DNA from: Acidimicrobiia bacterium
GTDB taxonomy: Bacteria > Actinomycetota > Acidimicrobiia > IMCC26256 > JAGNEX01
Assembly (NCBI GenBank): GCA_020637365.1
Contig: JACJWE010000001.1
Location: 1-64,000 of the forward strand
DNA length: 64,000 nt
Direction of reading: 5' to 3'
Positions 19,007-28,068 of the stretch are shown piece by piece (the first letter of the stretch is position 1; every line of letters begins with the position of its first letter). A program made the position numbers and the translations under genes. The notes beneath the pieces were generated by a model. That model saw nothing but the letters and a program-made list of their open reading frames with translations, was not told the origin of the DNA and searched no databases.

Positions 19007-19513
19007 GTGGCGCGAAGGCTGCGCCGTCGGGTCAGCGGTCTTGAGGATGAGCGGGTGCGAAAAGCGGGGTTTTGGGCGGCGGCGTTCGCTGCCGTCGGGA
19101 TGGCCTGGTGGGTGTGGGCCGATGCCCGCGTCTACTCGGACAATCAAAAGAATTCGGGTTACGCGGCAGGGTTCCTTTGTTGGCTGGTGTCGGCGCAAAT
19201 CTTGTCGCTGATGGCGGCGTATTGGCTTCTGATGAGGGCGCGTGCCCGGTCGGGCGCAGTGGACAAACCCAGCTCGGCGGCAACGGCGGTGATTGTGTGC
19301 GTCACGTTCTCCCCATGGTTCGCGCTCCCTTGCTGTTTGCGCTCGCTCGTTGACGCTGGCTCGGTGGTGGCGTGGAGCGCTGAGCGGCGGCCTGCGCGAA
19401 CTCCTTTGGCGACGTGGTACGGGGACGCTGCGGCGCCGTTCCCTGCCGACATCTTCTCAAGCCGGCGGTATGCTGGCATACATGAAGCGAACGACGGTGA
19501 AGCTTTCCGATGA
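19007..19513 (+). CDS. Possible small multi-pass membrane protein
   Basis: The frame encodes hydrophobic segments at about residues 22-40, 52-72 and 90-110, followed by a tail that runs into the antitoxin gene and is not protein-like. A start at GTG 19055 (VRKAGFWAAAFAAVG) is also possible. There is no family match I can name and the 3' part is doubtful; a frame slip after about 19380 may hide the true end. Low confidence that the full frame is translated. Confidence 0.3.
   Translation: MARRLRRRVSGLEDERVRKAGFWAAAFAAVGMAWWVWADARVYSDNQKNSGYAAGFLCWLVSAQILSLMAAYWLLMRARARSGAVDKPSSAATAVIVCVTFSPWFALPCCLRSLVDAGSVVAWSAERRPARTPLATWYGDAAAPFPADIFSSRRYAGIHEANDGEAFR
19468..19481 (+). promoter_or_regulatory. 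Palindromic operator and -10 element of the first VapBC module
   Basis: GTATGC-TG-GCATAC is a perfect 14-base inverted repeat that ends one base before the ATG of the antitoxin. It contains a -10-like TATGCT (19469-19474). The ATG is seven bases after that -10 and has no ribosome-binding site, so a leaderless transcript is likely. Autorepression by an RHH antitoxin through such a repeat is the usual mode for VapB. Confidence 0.6.
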
Positions 19514-19715
19514 TCTCGACGCCCGTCTTCGGCACGAGGCGCAGCGGCGGGGCGTGACGGTCTCTACCTTGACTCGCGAAGCGATCGAGGCCTGGTTGAG
19601 TGCCCCGACGGGGCGGCGGCGACTCGGCGCTGCCGGTGCTGGAGCGAGTGGACGAACCGACATCTCTGAACGGATCGAAGAGATCCTTGCAGCCGAGGTC
19701 GGACAATCGCACTGA
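19482..19715 (+). CDS. Ribbon-helix-helix antitoxin (VapB-like)
   Basis: 77 residues. The N-terminus MKRTTVKLSDDLDARLRHEA is a classic RHH/CopG DNA-binding strand and helix. The rest includes 'TVSTLTREAIEAWL' and a C-terminal toxin-binding segment (TDISERIEEILAAEVGQ). It would repress its own promoter and neutralise the downstream PIN toxin, whose reading frame begins within its last codons. Confidence 0.85.
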   Translation: MKRTTVKLSDDLDARLRHEAQRRGVTVSTLTREAIEAWLSAPTGRRRLGAAGAGASGRTDISERIEEILAAEVGQSH

Positions 19716-20116
19716 TCGTCGACGCAGGCCCGCTATATGCCTACATCGACCGGGATGACCGGCACCACAGGGCGTGCCTCGAAATGCTCGAGACCCACCC
19801 TGGCCCGCTCATCGTACCGGTGCTCGTCGTCACCGAAGTTGCCTATCTGGTCGCAAGCCGCCTCGGTGCGACAGCCGAAATCCGACTCCTGGGAGACTTG
19901 GCGTCGGGAAACTTCGCCATTGAGCCGGTTGCCGCAGGCGATTGGCTGCGGATCGCCGAGTTGGTGGGCCGATATCGAGACCTGCCCCTCGGCACTGTCG
20001 ATGCATCGGTGATCGCCGTCGCGGAACGGACAAACGTGAACGAGGTGGCCACGATCGATCACCGCCACTTTGCCGTGGTGCGCCGGTCGATCGGCCCCTT
20101 CACCCTATTGCCGTAG
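19712..20116 (+). CDS. PIN-domain toxin (VapC-like RNase)
   Basis: About 134 residues. It begins LIVDAGPLYAYIDRDDRHH (first catalytic Asp), continues 'VVTEVAYLVASRLG' (E) and ends with 'LGTVDASVIAVAE' and 'VATIDHRHF' (C-terminal acidic residues). No ATG, GTG or TTG precedes the first Asp in frame after the stop at 19667-19669. The likely start is CTG 19712 or the next codon, overlapping the antitoxin stop, or else one base is missing here. VapC toxins cleave RNA; the target is unknown. Confidence 0.8.
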   Translation: MIVDAGPLYAYIDRDDRHHRACLEMLETHPGPLIVPVLVVTEVAYLVASRLGATAEIRLLGDLASGNFAIEPVAAGDWLRIAELVGRYRDLPLGTVDASVIAVAERTNVNEVATIDHRHFAVVRRSIGPFTLLP

Positions 20117-20405
20117 CCGTCGCGCCTACGATGCCGGATCGCTGGTTGGGAGGTTCGGTCCTCCTGCTCGATCAGTTTCCGCTCCCAGCGGATGCCGAAC
20201 TCATGCCGAACTGATGCATCTTGTTCATGTCAACAGAGATCTGCTCGGGGCCTCACCTCGATCGACGCGGGGCCCCTGAGAGCAGGATGGCTTGTTGTCG
20301 GGCTCGGCCTCCCTGAGCGCGAATAGAGGAAATGGGGCGGCACATCAGGCTGAGGTCGCCGATCCCGTCACTGTGCCTGCGTAACCAGCGGCATATTCTG
20401 AGACG

Positions 20406-21338
20406 ATGCTCCGCCTCTCCCACCTCGCTGCGTTCATCACTTTGCTGTCGCTCGTTGGCTGTGCAGACGATCGCGCCGCCAACCCCGTCCTGCCTCCTCC
20501 GCAACCTTTTCGCTGTAACGGTGAGGTGGCCGACGATTCACAGATCTACTTGGCGATCGACGGCCAGTCTGGCGGTGTCGATATCAGTGGCTGGCGTCTT
20601 GCCGACTTCGACGGTTATGCGCAGTCGGTCGCAACGATCGATTTGGGTACTCCGGTTGAGTCGCTTGACGGGGTCCAAGTCGATGCTGATCCGAGGCTGT
20701 TCGACGTAAGCAACGTGCAGACTGCACTGGTCCCGGCGGGTCAGTTGGGGCACCTCTGGATCACCGACGGGCTGCTGCCTTCGGGGCTCTACCCGGTCGA
20801 TCGCCCTTCTGAATGGCTGCTCGCTCACTCCGAGGCTTCAGCGCAAGCGGCAGCGGGCGCCGCTCCGGAAGATGAGTCAACGAGCGAGTCGACCCTGGCC
20901 GTCCAGGTGAAGCACGTTGAGTTGCCAGTGTCGTTTGAGGAGCTCAACGCGCAGTACCCCGAAGAGAAGTCGTGGGAGCTCTGGTTGTACCTGCCGTTCA
21001 GAAGTGGACCGATCGACGAATCTCAGGCGTACTGGATTCGGTCCGTTTCAGCGACGGTGACGGACACTGTGAGCGACGCCTGCACCTATGCACTCTGGGA
21101 ATGGCCTGCCTATTGCGGCAGTCAACCATCTAGCGAGTGTGATCCACCGACGTTCAAGAGCCGCCCGGTTGCGTTCTGTGGGGGAGACCTTCAGGGGGAT
21201 CCAGGGCGGGAGGAATGCGAACGGCAGATGCGCCAGGCTTTCCCAGGGGAGAGTGGCTGGTTCCCTCCGCCTTTGCCGCCGCTCACATCAACGACCGCTG
21301 TGCTGACGTCCACGAGCTCCCCAGCCAGAGCACCTTGA
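20406..21338 (+). CDS. Hypothetical lipoprotein
   Basis: 310 residues with a lipoprotein signal: MLRLSHLAAFITLLSLVGC, lipobox LVGC with Cys19. The mature protein has no recognised domain. It is rich in acidic residues, with four or more Cys near residues 225-270 and a Thr/Ser/Pro tail. It is probably anchored on the outer face of the membrane. It lies inside a run of small modules (toxin-antitoxin genes, a protease remnant, a second lipoprotein). Confidence 0.65.
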   Translation: MLRLSHLAAFITLLSLVGCADDRAANPVLPPPQPFRCNGEVADDSQIYLAIDGQSGGVDISGWRLADFDGYAQSVATIDLGTPVESLDGVQVDADPRLFDVSNVQTALVPAGQLGHLWITDGLLPSGLYPVDRPSEWLLAHSEASAQAAAGAAPEDESTSESTLAVQVKHVELPVSFEELNAQYPEEKSWELWLYLPFRSGPIDESQAYWIRSVSATVTDTVSDACTYALWEWPAYCGSQPSSECDPPTFKSRPVAFCGGDLQGDPGREECERQMRQAFPGESGWFPPPLPPLTSTTAVLTSTSSPARAP

Positions 21339-21471
21339 TGACCTCGACGATTCCCACCAGGGCGGTCAGCCCTGCGCTATCTCCACGTCGGGGATAGGTG
21401 AGCCAGGTCCGTCTTCGAATGTGAACGAAAACCCGGTGTACGGGTCGGCCAATCCACCGGAGTCATAGGTT

Positions 21472-21746
21472 GTGAGTCAGGGTTGGTTCAAAATGGGGGT
21501 GCTAAATAACAACCCGGCGAATTGGGATTGCGGCAACGCGACCACGGTGTGGATCTACGGCTTCAAGCTGGACCCGAGTGGTTCGACAGGGCAGTCAGGC
21601 GACAGCGGGGCCCTGTGGTGCTCAGCTATGGCGGTCGGTGGTACTTGGCTGGGTCGCTGAGCGGGGGGAATTCCACATACGAATGGGCTGCCAAGGCGAG
21701 CTTGCCGAGCGACTGGCTCATCTGCACGGAGACTACGCCGTGTTGA
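21472..21746 (+). pseudogene. C-terminal remnant of a trypsin-like serine protease
   Basis: A fragment of about 90 residues carries 'GQSGDSGAL' followed, after a one-base frame change near 21617, by 'VLSYGGRWYLAGSLSGG', matching the GDSG(G) active-site Ser motif and following strands of S1 peptidases. The upstream part with the His and Asp of the triad was not found in the 130 bases before it. Either the 5' part is deleted or it is scrambled by further slips. It lies between two lipoprotein genes. Confidence 0.5.
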
Positions 21747-21769
21747 CGAGCGCATCGTCGCTGGGTTCA

Positions 21770-22375
21770 GTGCGTGGGGCTGGCTGCAGACGTGCTGTGC
21801 CGTTGTTCTTCTTGTCTCTCGCTCTGGTTTCCTGTGGCCGATCGGCGGGAAGCGATGTGTCGGCCGCTGCAGCAGACAGTCCTCAGGAGTCGGTAGTCGA
21901 TTACCAGGAGCCGTCCACGAGTTCGGTCCCGATGGGTTCGCCGCCTACCTTCACGCGAGGCGATCTGAGCCCGGAAGCAGCAATGGTCGAGGGTCGTTGG
22001 CGATTGTCCGGTGCCGACTCGTCGCCTGTGCTCGACGACGGGGGAGAACCGCGGGACCTGGTCATGCACGCAGCTTTCGGCTACCTCGCTTCTCAGTTGA
22101 TCGACGGGTCCTGCGCACCCACGGCAAGCGGTTATCTCGCAGTAACCGAAACGGAGCTTCTGTACGTTGACCCACCGGACATCCCCGGGTTTGGAGTCGC
22201 AGGGAACCCCTGTCCGCCTGGACAAGCCGAGCTGCCACCGGTTCTCCCGGAACTCCCTGGGTGTTTACAAGCGGGTTGCCCGTACAAATTGGTTGACGGT
22301 GCCATCGAGTTTCATCTTGCCAACGGTGCGACCTATGTGTTCCAGCGCTGTGACGAGAAGAGCTGCACCGCATAG
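21770..22375 (+). CDS. Hypothetical lipoprotein
   Basis: 201 residues from GTG 21770 (GTG 21740 is the alternative). The N-terminus VRGAGCRRAVPLFFLSLALVSC ends in a lipobox (LVSC). The mature part has 'MVEGRWRLSGADSSPVLDDGGE', which could be a META-like or lipocalin-like strand set, and paired Cys near the end (CPPGQ, GCLQAGCPYK, CDEKSC) suggesting disulphides. No family assigned. The upstream part of the long open frame overlaps the protease remnant and is not protein-like. Confidence 0.6.
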   Translation: MRGAGCRRAVPLFFLSLALVSCGRSAGSDVSAAAADSPQESVVDYQEPSTSSVPMGSPPTFTRGDLSPEAAMVEGRWRLSGADSSPVLDDGGEPRDLVMHAAFGYLASQLIDGSCAPTASGYLAVTETELLYVDPPDIPGFGVAGNPCPPGQAELPPVLPELPGCLQAGCPYKLVDGAIEFHLANGATYVFQRCDEKSCTA

Positions 22376-22617
22376 TCGTCCGAGAATGCACCAGAATGCG
22401 GGTCGAGATCTGTCGCGGCGTGGCGGGGAAGGACGGCGCCAACCAGCGAACGATGTGGCGGCAATCGAGTCGTGTATGTGACCTCAAATCGGCAGCCATC
22501 CCTGTCCTGGAGGTCTCGAATATCAGCGTTCGGTCGAACGGTGTTCACCGCTTGAGCGCTGCACGAGCAGTAAGGCGGCATCGAAATTGGATAATCCTAC
22601 TCTGGTACGATTCGTCA

Positions 22618-22836
22618 ATGGCTGTGGTGAAATGGTCCGTGAGTATCGAAGAAGGCCTTGCGTCTCGCGTTGAGGCGCACGTCGGGGACCGAGGGTTAAG
22701 CAAGTTCGTTGCGCGAGCTGTGGAGAGCGAGTTAGAGCGTGACCAGCTCGGCCAGTATCTCGACGAACTCGACGAGCAGTTCGGCCTGCTGCCCACCAGC
22801 TCAGTGGAGCGTGTGGATCAGCTTTGGCCGTCCTAG
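22618..22836 (+). CDS. Antitoxin of second PIN module
   Basis: 72 residues starting MAVVKWSVSIEEGLASRVEA. The strand-then-helix pattern and 'LSKFVARAVESELERDQL' fit a small RHH-type antitoxin, with an acidic C-terminus for toxin binding. No ribosome site precedes the ATG, but a -10-like TACGAT lies at 22606-22611, so it may be leaderless. An ACGA-T-TCGT inverted repeat overlaps that position. The toxin gene overlaps its 3' end. Confidence 0.7.
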   Translation: MAVVKWSVSIEEGLASRVEAHVGDRGLSKFVARAVESELERDQLGQYLDELDEQFGLLPTSSVERVDQLWPS

Positions 22837-23237
22837 TTCTTGATAGCGAGGCTGTGTCATGTCTCGCTCGGCCGCATCAGAATGAGTTGCGGCTCCGGCG
22901 GGTGCGTGCGGCGTTGCGCAGCGCACATCGCATGAACGCCGCCGTCCGGATTCCGTCGGTCGTGTTGGTGGAGCTCTACCGGGGCCCGCGTCATGATGAG
23001 CCGATCGACGCGTTGTTGGGTCGCGGCATTGCGCAGGTGATCACAACCGGGTCGCGAGTTGCTCGAATTGCGGGCCACCTTCTTGCGACCGCTGAGGCTG
23101 GCAGTGAGCTGGCTGTCGACGCTGTGGTTGTCGCAACGGCCGTTCGTCTGGGCGGTGGCATCGTCGCGACGCACGACCCTGCCGATCTCGAACGATTGGC
23201 GGCGCCGATCAACAACGTGTCGATCCTCGCTATCTAG
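22824..23237 (+). CDS. PIN-domain toxin (VapC-like) of second module
   Basis: 137 residues from TTG 22824, overlapping the antitoxin by 13 bases. 'VLVLDSEAVSCLA' carries the first Asp, 'RIPSVVLVELYRG' the Glu, and 'AVDAVVVATAVRLG' plus 'IVATHDPADLERLA' the C-terminal acidic residues of the PIN active site. The length is normal for the family. Predicted RNase kept in check by the upstream protein. Confidence 0.82.
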   Translation: MAVLVLDSEAVSCLARPHQNELRLRRVRAALRSAHRMNAAVRIPSVVLVELYRGPRHDEPIDALLGRGIAQVITTGSRVARIAGHLLATAEAGSELAVDAVVVATAVRLGGGIVATHDPADLERLAAPINNVSILAI

Positions 23238-23258
23238 CAGCCGAACCGTTTGTGAGCG

Positions 23259-23636
23259 TTGACAGTGCTGCTCACTCTTCGGGGCGTTGCACCGATGATG
23301 GAGCAGTTGCAGCGAATGGCCGTTTCACTGCCGCTGAGAAGCTGTGCGTCAAAGCCTGGACGGCACAGGGTCCACTACTCGGTCGTCACAAGAACGGAGT
23401 TGTTCGCGGTTAACGCAGCGATAGACCTCTGCTCGCGACTCCTGGCGTCGTTCCCGGAGCTGTCCGTCGATCGTGTGGTCGCTGAACGGGCCGGACGGAT
23501 CGCTCGCGAATTCGGTACGCGAACTCCCGATGCCTTGATCGCCGCAACCGCGATCGAGCACAAGTTGTCGATCGTCACCCAAAATCGGAAGCACTTCGAA
23601 CCGATCCGCGGGGTCCGCGTTCGCTCCTTGCGTTAA
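23259..23636 (+). pseudogene. PIN-domain (VapC) remnant
   Basis: The C-terminal half is clear: VVTRTELFAV, 'GRIAREFGTRTPDALIAATA' and 'LSIVTQNRKHFEPI'. The N-terminal strand with the first catalytic Asp is missing or frame-shifted (only 'LLTLRGVAPMMEQL' resembles the usual helix), and no antitoxin was found upstream. It is likely an inactive third toxin, although frame slips cannot be excluded. Confidence 0.5.
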
Positions 23637-23753
23637 CCGGCACGCGCCCCACAATGGGCACGTGCCTGCCGAACTGACGCGACGGGCGACTGTTCGAAAG
23701 CGGCGCTCACAATGTGAAAGGGGACCGCCGGAAATAGTCCAAAGGAGCACCTC

Positions 23754-23891
23754 ACGAATAACAACAAAGATCGCATTGTCGATCGTACGACAGCGGCGGC
23801 CAGTGCGTTGTTCGGCGACGAAAACCGCAAGGACGACAGCGAATCTGAGGAGATCGCCTGGGGCATCAAATCAACGATTGATACCAGCTGA
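23754..23891 (+). CDS. Possible 45-residue acidic small protein with ACG start
   Basis: AAAGGAG (23741-23747) is followed, six bases later, by ACG and a 45-codon frame that begins TNNNKDRIVDRTTAAASALF and ends 'IAWGIKSTIDTS'. The composition is protein-like. No ATG, GTG or TTG is available; the ACG could be a rare start, a mutated ATG or a base-calling error. No family recognised. Confidence 0.3.
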   Translation, partial: TNNNKDRIVDRTTAAASALFGDENRKDDSESEEIAWGIKSTIDTS

Positions 23892-24164
23892 CCATCTGGA
23901 TAGGCGCGGAGACTGCGACGGAGTCGACAAGCTCCGCTATCAACTGGCCTCATCAACTGAGATGACGGCATCTGCCAATCTATTTCACCTGGTGTCGACG
24001 TGTTTCAGCTGGTGTCGACGTTGGGTTGGAATTCGGGTATGCCCGTTGACCCCTGCGAACGCCATGGGTACGGTCGGAATCTGCACAGCTGGCCGCTTAG
24101 GTCCAGTCTGGTGAGCAGTATTTCAGCACGTGCGCCCACGCACCCCGTACCCTCAGGAGGCCTC

Positions 24165-24536
24165 ATGGCCGCATATATCGATAGCACCCCAGAAGAACTC
24201 GACCGGATCAAGAACCTGAAGATCGATGGACCGATCGCCATGGTGAATCTGCTCAAGTTCAAGCCAGATGGCGGTAAAGAGCAATACGACAAATACATCA
24301 CGGCCGCTCAGCCGTTTTTGGTCAAGCACGGCGTGCGCGTGACCTATATCGGTGACGGCTTGGGCGAGACGATTGGCCCGGACGACGAAGAGTGGGACTG
24401 CGTCCTAATCGCTGAGTACCCGAACCACCAAGCATATCTCGACATGACGACCGAAGCTGATTACCCGGTCGAGGTTCGTGCCGCGGCATTGCTGGACTCG
24501 CGCAACATCATCACGTCGCCACGGCCCACCTATTAG
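24165..24536 (+). CDS. DUF1330 domain protein
   Basis: 123 residues from ATG 24165 behind AGGAGG (24155-24160). 'GPIAMVNLLKFKPDGGKEQYDKYITAA' and 'WDCVLIAEYPNHQAYLDMT' are typical of the DUF1330 ferredoxin-like (dimeric alpha-beta barrel) fold. The function of the family is unknown. A strong hairpin follows the stop, so it is probably monocistronic. Confidence 0.85.
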   Translation: MAAYIDSTPEELDRIKNLKIDGPIAMVNLLKFKPDGGKEQYDKYITAAQPFLVKHGVRVTYIGDGLGETIGPDDEEWDCVLIAEYPNHQAYLDMTTEADYPVEVRAAALLDSRNIITSPRPTY

Positions 24537-24550
24537 GCCCTCGGCTACTT

Positions 24551-24582
24551 CGGGCCCGGCGCATCTGAGCGCGCCGGGCCCG
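24551..24582 (+). terminator. Rho-independent terminator after the DUF1330 gene
   Basis: CGGGCCCGGCGC (24551-24562) pairs perfectly with GCGCCGGGCCCG (24571-24582), loop of eight bases, followed by ATCTTTT. It lies 15 bases after the stop codon. Confidence 0.8.
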
Positions 24583-24874
24583 ATCTTTTCCAACGATTCT
24601 GACAGGGCCGACGAACCGCTGTGCGGGTTTGTGCCGGAGCGACAAGTCGGTTGGCGAGTGCGCGTCAGGCTTGTGGTGGAGGTCAGCGGCCGCTCGTTGT
24701 TGGTCATAGACGACCCGACAGCCCGGACTCGTGGTGATCGGGCGGAGCGCTCATTGGTGGCTAGGGTCTTCGAGGCCCAGCAACCCCATCACGAGGCCGT
24801 TGCGCCGCCGAGGAGTTCGCGGCGGAGCCGTTCTGTGCGACGGTCCGGTGAAGCCGCGGAGCCAGCAGCGCCCG

Positions 24875-25156
24875 TCAGCGCGAGAGCATGCGGCCGACCG
24901 CGCCCATCAGCTCTTCGACCTGTTCTTCTGGATCGGTGGGACCTCCGCCATGGCCGATCAGACAATGTCGAGCATGGCCGTCGAGGAGTCCGAGCGCGAC
25001 CTTATCGAGCGCTGCTCGGGCCGCATTGATCTGGGCGAGGATGTCCATGCAGTAGCGATCGTCGTCGACCATCTTTTCGATGCCGCGGATCTGGCCCTCG
25101 ATTCGTCGCAGACGTGCGGTCAGTTGATCTTTGGTAGCGGTGTATCCACGAGCCAT
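24875..25156 (-). CDS. csoR: CsoR-type copper-sensing repressor
   Basis: 93 residues of the CsoR/DUF156 four-helix family. The Cu(I) ligands of CsoR (Cys-x24-His-x3-Cys) are matched by 'DRYCMDIL' and GHARHCL. It would release its operator when Cu(I) binds. It follows copA on the same strand, and a matching operator lies upstream of copZ (28312-28328), so it probably controls the copper operon and perhaps itself. About 220 bases separate it from copA; no separate operator was seen there. Confidence 0.88.
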   Translation of the reverse strand: MARGYTATKDQLTARLRRIEGQIRGIEKMVDDDRYCMDILAQINAARAALDKVALGLLDGHARHCLIGHGGGPTDPEEQVEELMGAVGRMLSR

Positions 25157-25377
25157 CTTCTACGGTCCTGTCAGGTCGGAACGTTGAGGAGATGGGCGCA
25201 CACTCTCTGTCGCCGTCAAGGACGCAGGAGAGCAGAGGTGTGAGCCCACTGTCAGAGACGAGAAAGCAGTGCGTGACCGCACGTACCGTCCGTTTCCCTG
25301 GGGAACAGCCTGATAGGACACGAGGTACTCCTTGACGCGTCGGGTGCGGTTCGGTCGTTTGGGTCGGACGATTGACG

Positions 25378-27754
25378 TCACGAGTCTGCTGGTTTCGGGG
25401 TCGGCCGGGTAGCGACGCCTGTAAAGGTCCGGAGGCGGAGACTGTTCGAGACGACGAACACACTCGAAAATGCCATCGCCGCGCCCGCCAGCATCGGGTT
25501 GAGCAGACCAGCGGCGGCCAGAGGGATCGCTGCGATGTTGTAGGCGAACGCCCAAAACAAGTTCCCCTTGATCGTCGCTAGGGTGCGTCGGGAGAGGCGT
25601 ATCGCGTCGACAGCGGAGCGCAGGTCACCGCTGACGAGCGTGATATCACTGGCTTTGATTGCAGCGTCGGTGCCCGTCCCCATAGCCAGCCCGAGATCGG
25701 CTTGAGCAAGGGCCGCGGCGTCGTTTACCCCATCGCCCGCCATCGCCACGACCCGACCGTCGGATTGCAGGCGACGAATAACGTCGAGTTTGTCGGCGGG
25801 CAACACATCCGCGATCACCTCATCGATGCCGACCTGTCGTGCGACGGCACGGGCGGCGCGTTCGTTGTCGCCGGTCAGGAGCACCGGTCGCAACCCGAGG
25901 TCACGCAGCTCGGCTACCGCTTGAGGTGATGTCGTTTTGACGCGATCTGCCACCACCAGAACACCGCGTGCGGCGCCATCCCATGCCACATAGATGGCGG
26001 TTCTGCCGTCGGCCTGCGCAGCATCGGCGGCCCGGTCGAGTGTGGTGATGCGGGGAACAGCCCAATCGTCCAGAAGCGTGGGACGGCCGGCGACGACCGC
26101 GTGCGTTGTGACGACGCCTTCGACGCCGAGTCCTTCGCGGTTGACGAACCCTTCGACCGGCCACAATTCGAGGTGTTTGCTGCGAGCCCCTTCCGCGATG
26201 GCGCGAGCGATGGGGTGTTCACTGGCGTCTTCGAGCGATGCGCCGATGCGCAGGAGTTCATGCCGGTCGACGCCGTCAGCCGGGATGACGTCAACCAAAC
26301 TCATCATTCCCGAGGTGACCGTTCCGGTCTTGTCGAGGACGATCGTGTCGACACGCCGCGTCGATTCGAGGACTTCGGGACCTTTGATCAAGATCCCGAG
26401 TTGCGCGCCGCGGCCCGTTCCGACCATGAGCGCCGTCGGCGTTGCCAAACCGAGCGCGCAGGGACAGGCGATGATCAGCACCGCAACGCTGGCCGAAAAT
26501 GCGATGTTGCCGGCGTTGGATGCGGCGGCGGTTAGCCAGAATCCGAGGGTGGCGAACGCCAGCGCTATGACGACCGGTACGAACACTCCCGCGACCATGT
26601 CGGCGAGTCGCTGCACTTCGGCTTTGCCGGTCTGGGCATCCTCGACCAGTTGAGCGATCTGAGCGAGGGCAGTATCTGCTCCGGCGCGAGAGGCCTCGAC
26701 GATCAGCCGCCACCCGCGTTGACCGTGGCACCGGTAACGGGGTCTCCCGGACCGACTTCCACGGGGACCGACTCGCCGGTCAGGAGCGACGCGTCGATCG
26801 CTGACGTGCCGGTCACCACAATGCCGTCGGTCGCTACCTTCTCCCAGGGCGAACGACAAAATGGTCTCCGACGACGAGCTGTTCAATGGGAAGGCGCGCT
26901 TTCGACTCCGTTGCGAATGACCGCAACGTCTTTGGCGCCAAGTTCCAACAGTGCTCGCAGCGCTTCACCCGATCGACGCTTGGCGCGAGCTTCGAGTATC
27001 GCCCGGCGAGGATGAACACCGTCACCCCTGCGGCGACCTCCAGATAGATCTGTGAGTCGGCGGCGCCGCGCTCCGCGGTCAAGGAGAACCCGTGGGTCAT
27101 GCCGATCTCGCCCGCCGAGCCAAAGATGAGCGCATAGAGCGACCACCCATACGCCGCGATCACACCGACCGAGATGAGGGTGTCCATCGTGGCTGCACCG
27201 TGTTGCAGGTTGATCCATGCGGCTCGGTGAAACGGCCATGCTCCCCAGGTGACGACCGGTGTAGCGAGGAGCAGCGAGACCCATTGCCACCCGTCGAACT
27301 GAAGTGCGGGGATCATCGCCAACACGATGACCGGGACGGCCAGCCCCGCCGACACAATCAGGCGGGTTCGAAGGCTCGCGAGCTGGGGATCGCGGTCGGC
27401 ATCGGTCGCACCCTCCGCTGTTGCGTTCGGCGTGGCCTGTGGTCGTTGAGCGGCCGAGTAACCAGCAGATTCAACCGTCGCAATCAGGTCGTCAACCGAA
27501 ACGTTCGGCGGCGCCTGAACCGATGCGTGTTCCGTTGCGTAATTGACCGTGGCGGACACTCCGTCGATCTTGTTGAGCTTCTTTTCGATCCGCATGGCAC
27601 ATGATGCGCAGGTCATGCCGCCGATCGAAAGCGTGACCGCTTCCTTGATGGGTCCGGTGGTGGCTGGCCCGGTTGTTCCCAGCCCTGTTGTCACGGGCGT
27701 TGTTGTTCCCGGCGTTGACCGCCGAGTCCGGTGTGGATCGTTGCCGGACGTCAT
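25378..27754 (-). CDS. copA: Cu(I)-exporting P1B-type ATPase, frame-shifted
   Basis: About 790 residues. The N-terminal HMA domain has GGMTCASCAMRIEKKL. The transmembrane part includes the Cu-binding CPC in 'IIACPCALGLATPTALM'. The phosphorylation motif is DKTGTVTSG, the hinge is 'AMAGDGVNDAAALAQADLG', and the C-terminus is 'GAAMAFSSVFVVSNSLRLR'. Four frame changes lie between 26700 and 27010. Two are repaired by one extra base: in the C3 run near 26843 (restoring RPGEKVATDG) and in a GG near 26722 (restoring 'NAGGGLIVEAS'). ATG 27754 overlaps the upstream stop as ATGA. It pumps Cu(I) out of the cytoplasm, fed by CopZ. Confidence 0.9.
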
Positions 27755-28068
27755 CGGTCTGTCCTCCGGTCGGGTGTCGTCGGCTGTGCGAACGTTGCCG
27801 CAGGACGATCGTCGAGCGATCCTTCTGAGGTGAGGGCCTGTTCGACGATCCGGTCGTGCTCGGTGGTCTGGCCGTGTGGAGCGACCTTGTCGTCCTCAGC
27901 GTCTGGTGTCTCACGGTTTTCCGGTGAGGTCGCCGAGTCGTCATGTTCCGCGTGCACCGGCTTCTCGTCGAAGTGAATCGGGCCGACGGCAGCTCCGATC
28001 GCGGCACCTACGCCGAAGGACGCGGCGAGCACCAACGCGTACGTGGCGAGCTTGGCACGTACCGTCAC
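27751..28068 (-). CDS. Small membrane protein of the copper operon
   Basis: 105 residues from GTG 28068. One N-terminal helix ('LATYALVLAASFGVGAAIGAAVGP') is followed by an extracytoplasmic tail rich in His, Asp and Glu (DEKPVHAEHDDS, APHGQTTEHDR). Its start overlaps the copZ stop (GTGA) and its stop overlaps the copA start (ATGA), so the three genes are translationally coupled. Similar AVGP-containing proteins sit between copZ and copA in other actinobacteria. It could bind or hand over copper outside the membrane; that is inference. Confidence 0.7.
   Translation of the reverse strand: MTVRAKLATYALVLAASFGVGAAIGAAVGPIHFDEKPVHAEHDDSATSPENRETPDAEDDKVAPHGQTTEHDRIVEQALTSEGSLDDRPAATFAQPTTPDRRTDR

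Noticed and set aside
24478..25029. A 183-codon plus frame across the DUF1330 terminator
   Set aside because: It runs through a strong terminator and into antisense of csoR, with no homology.
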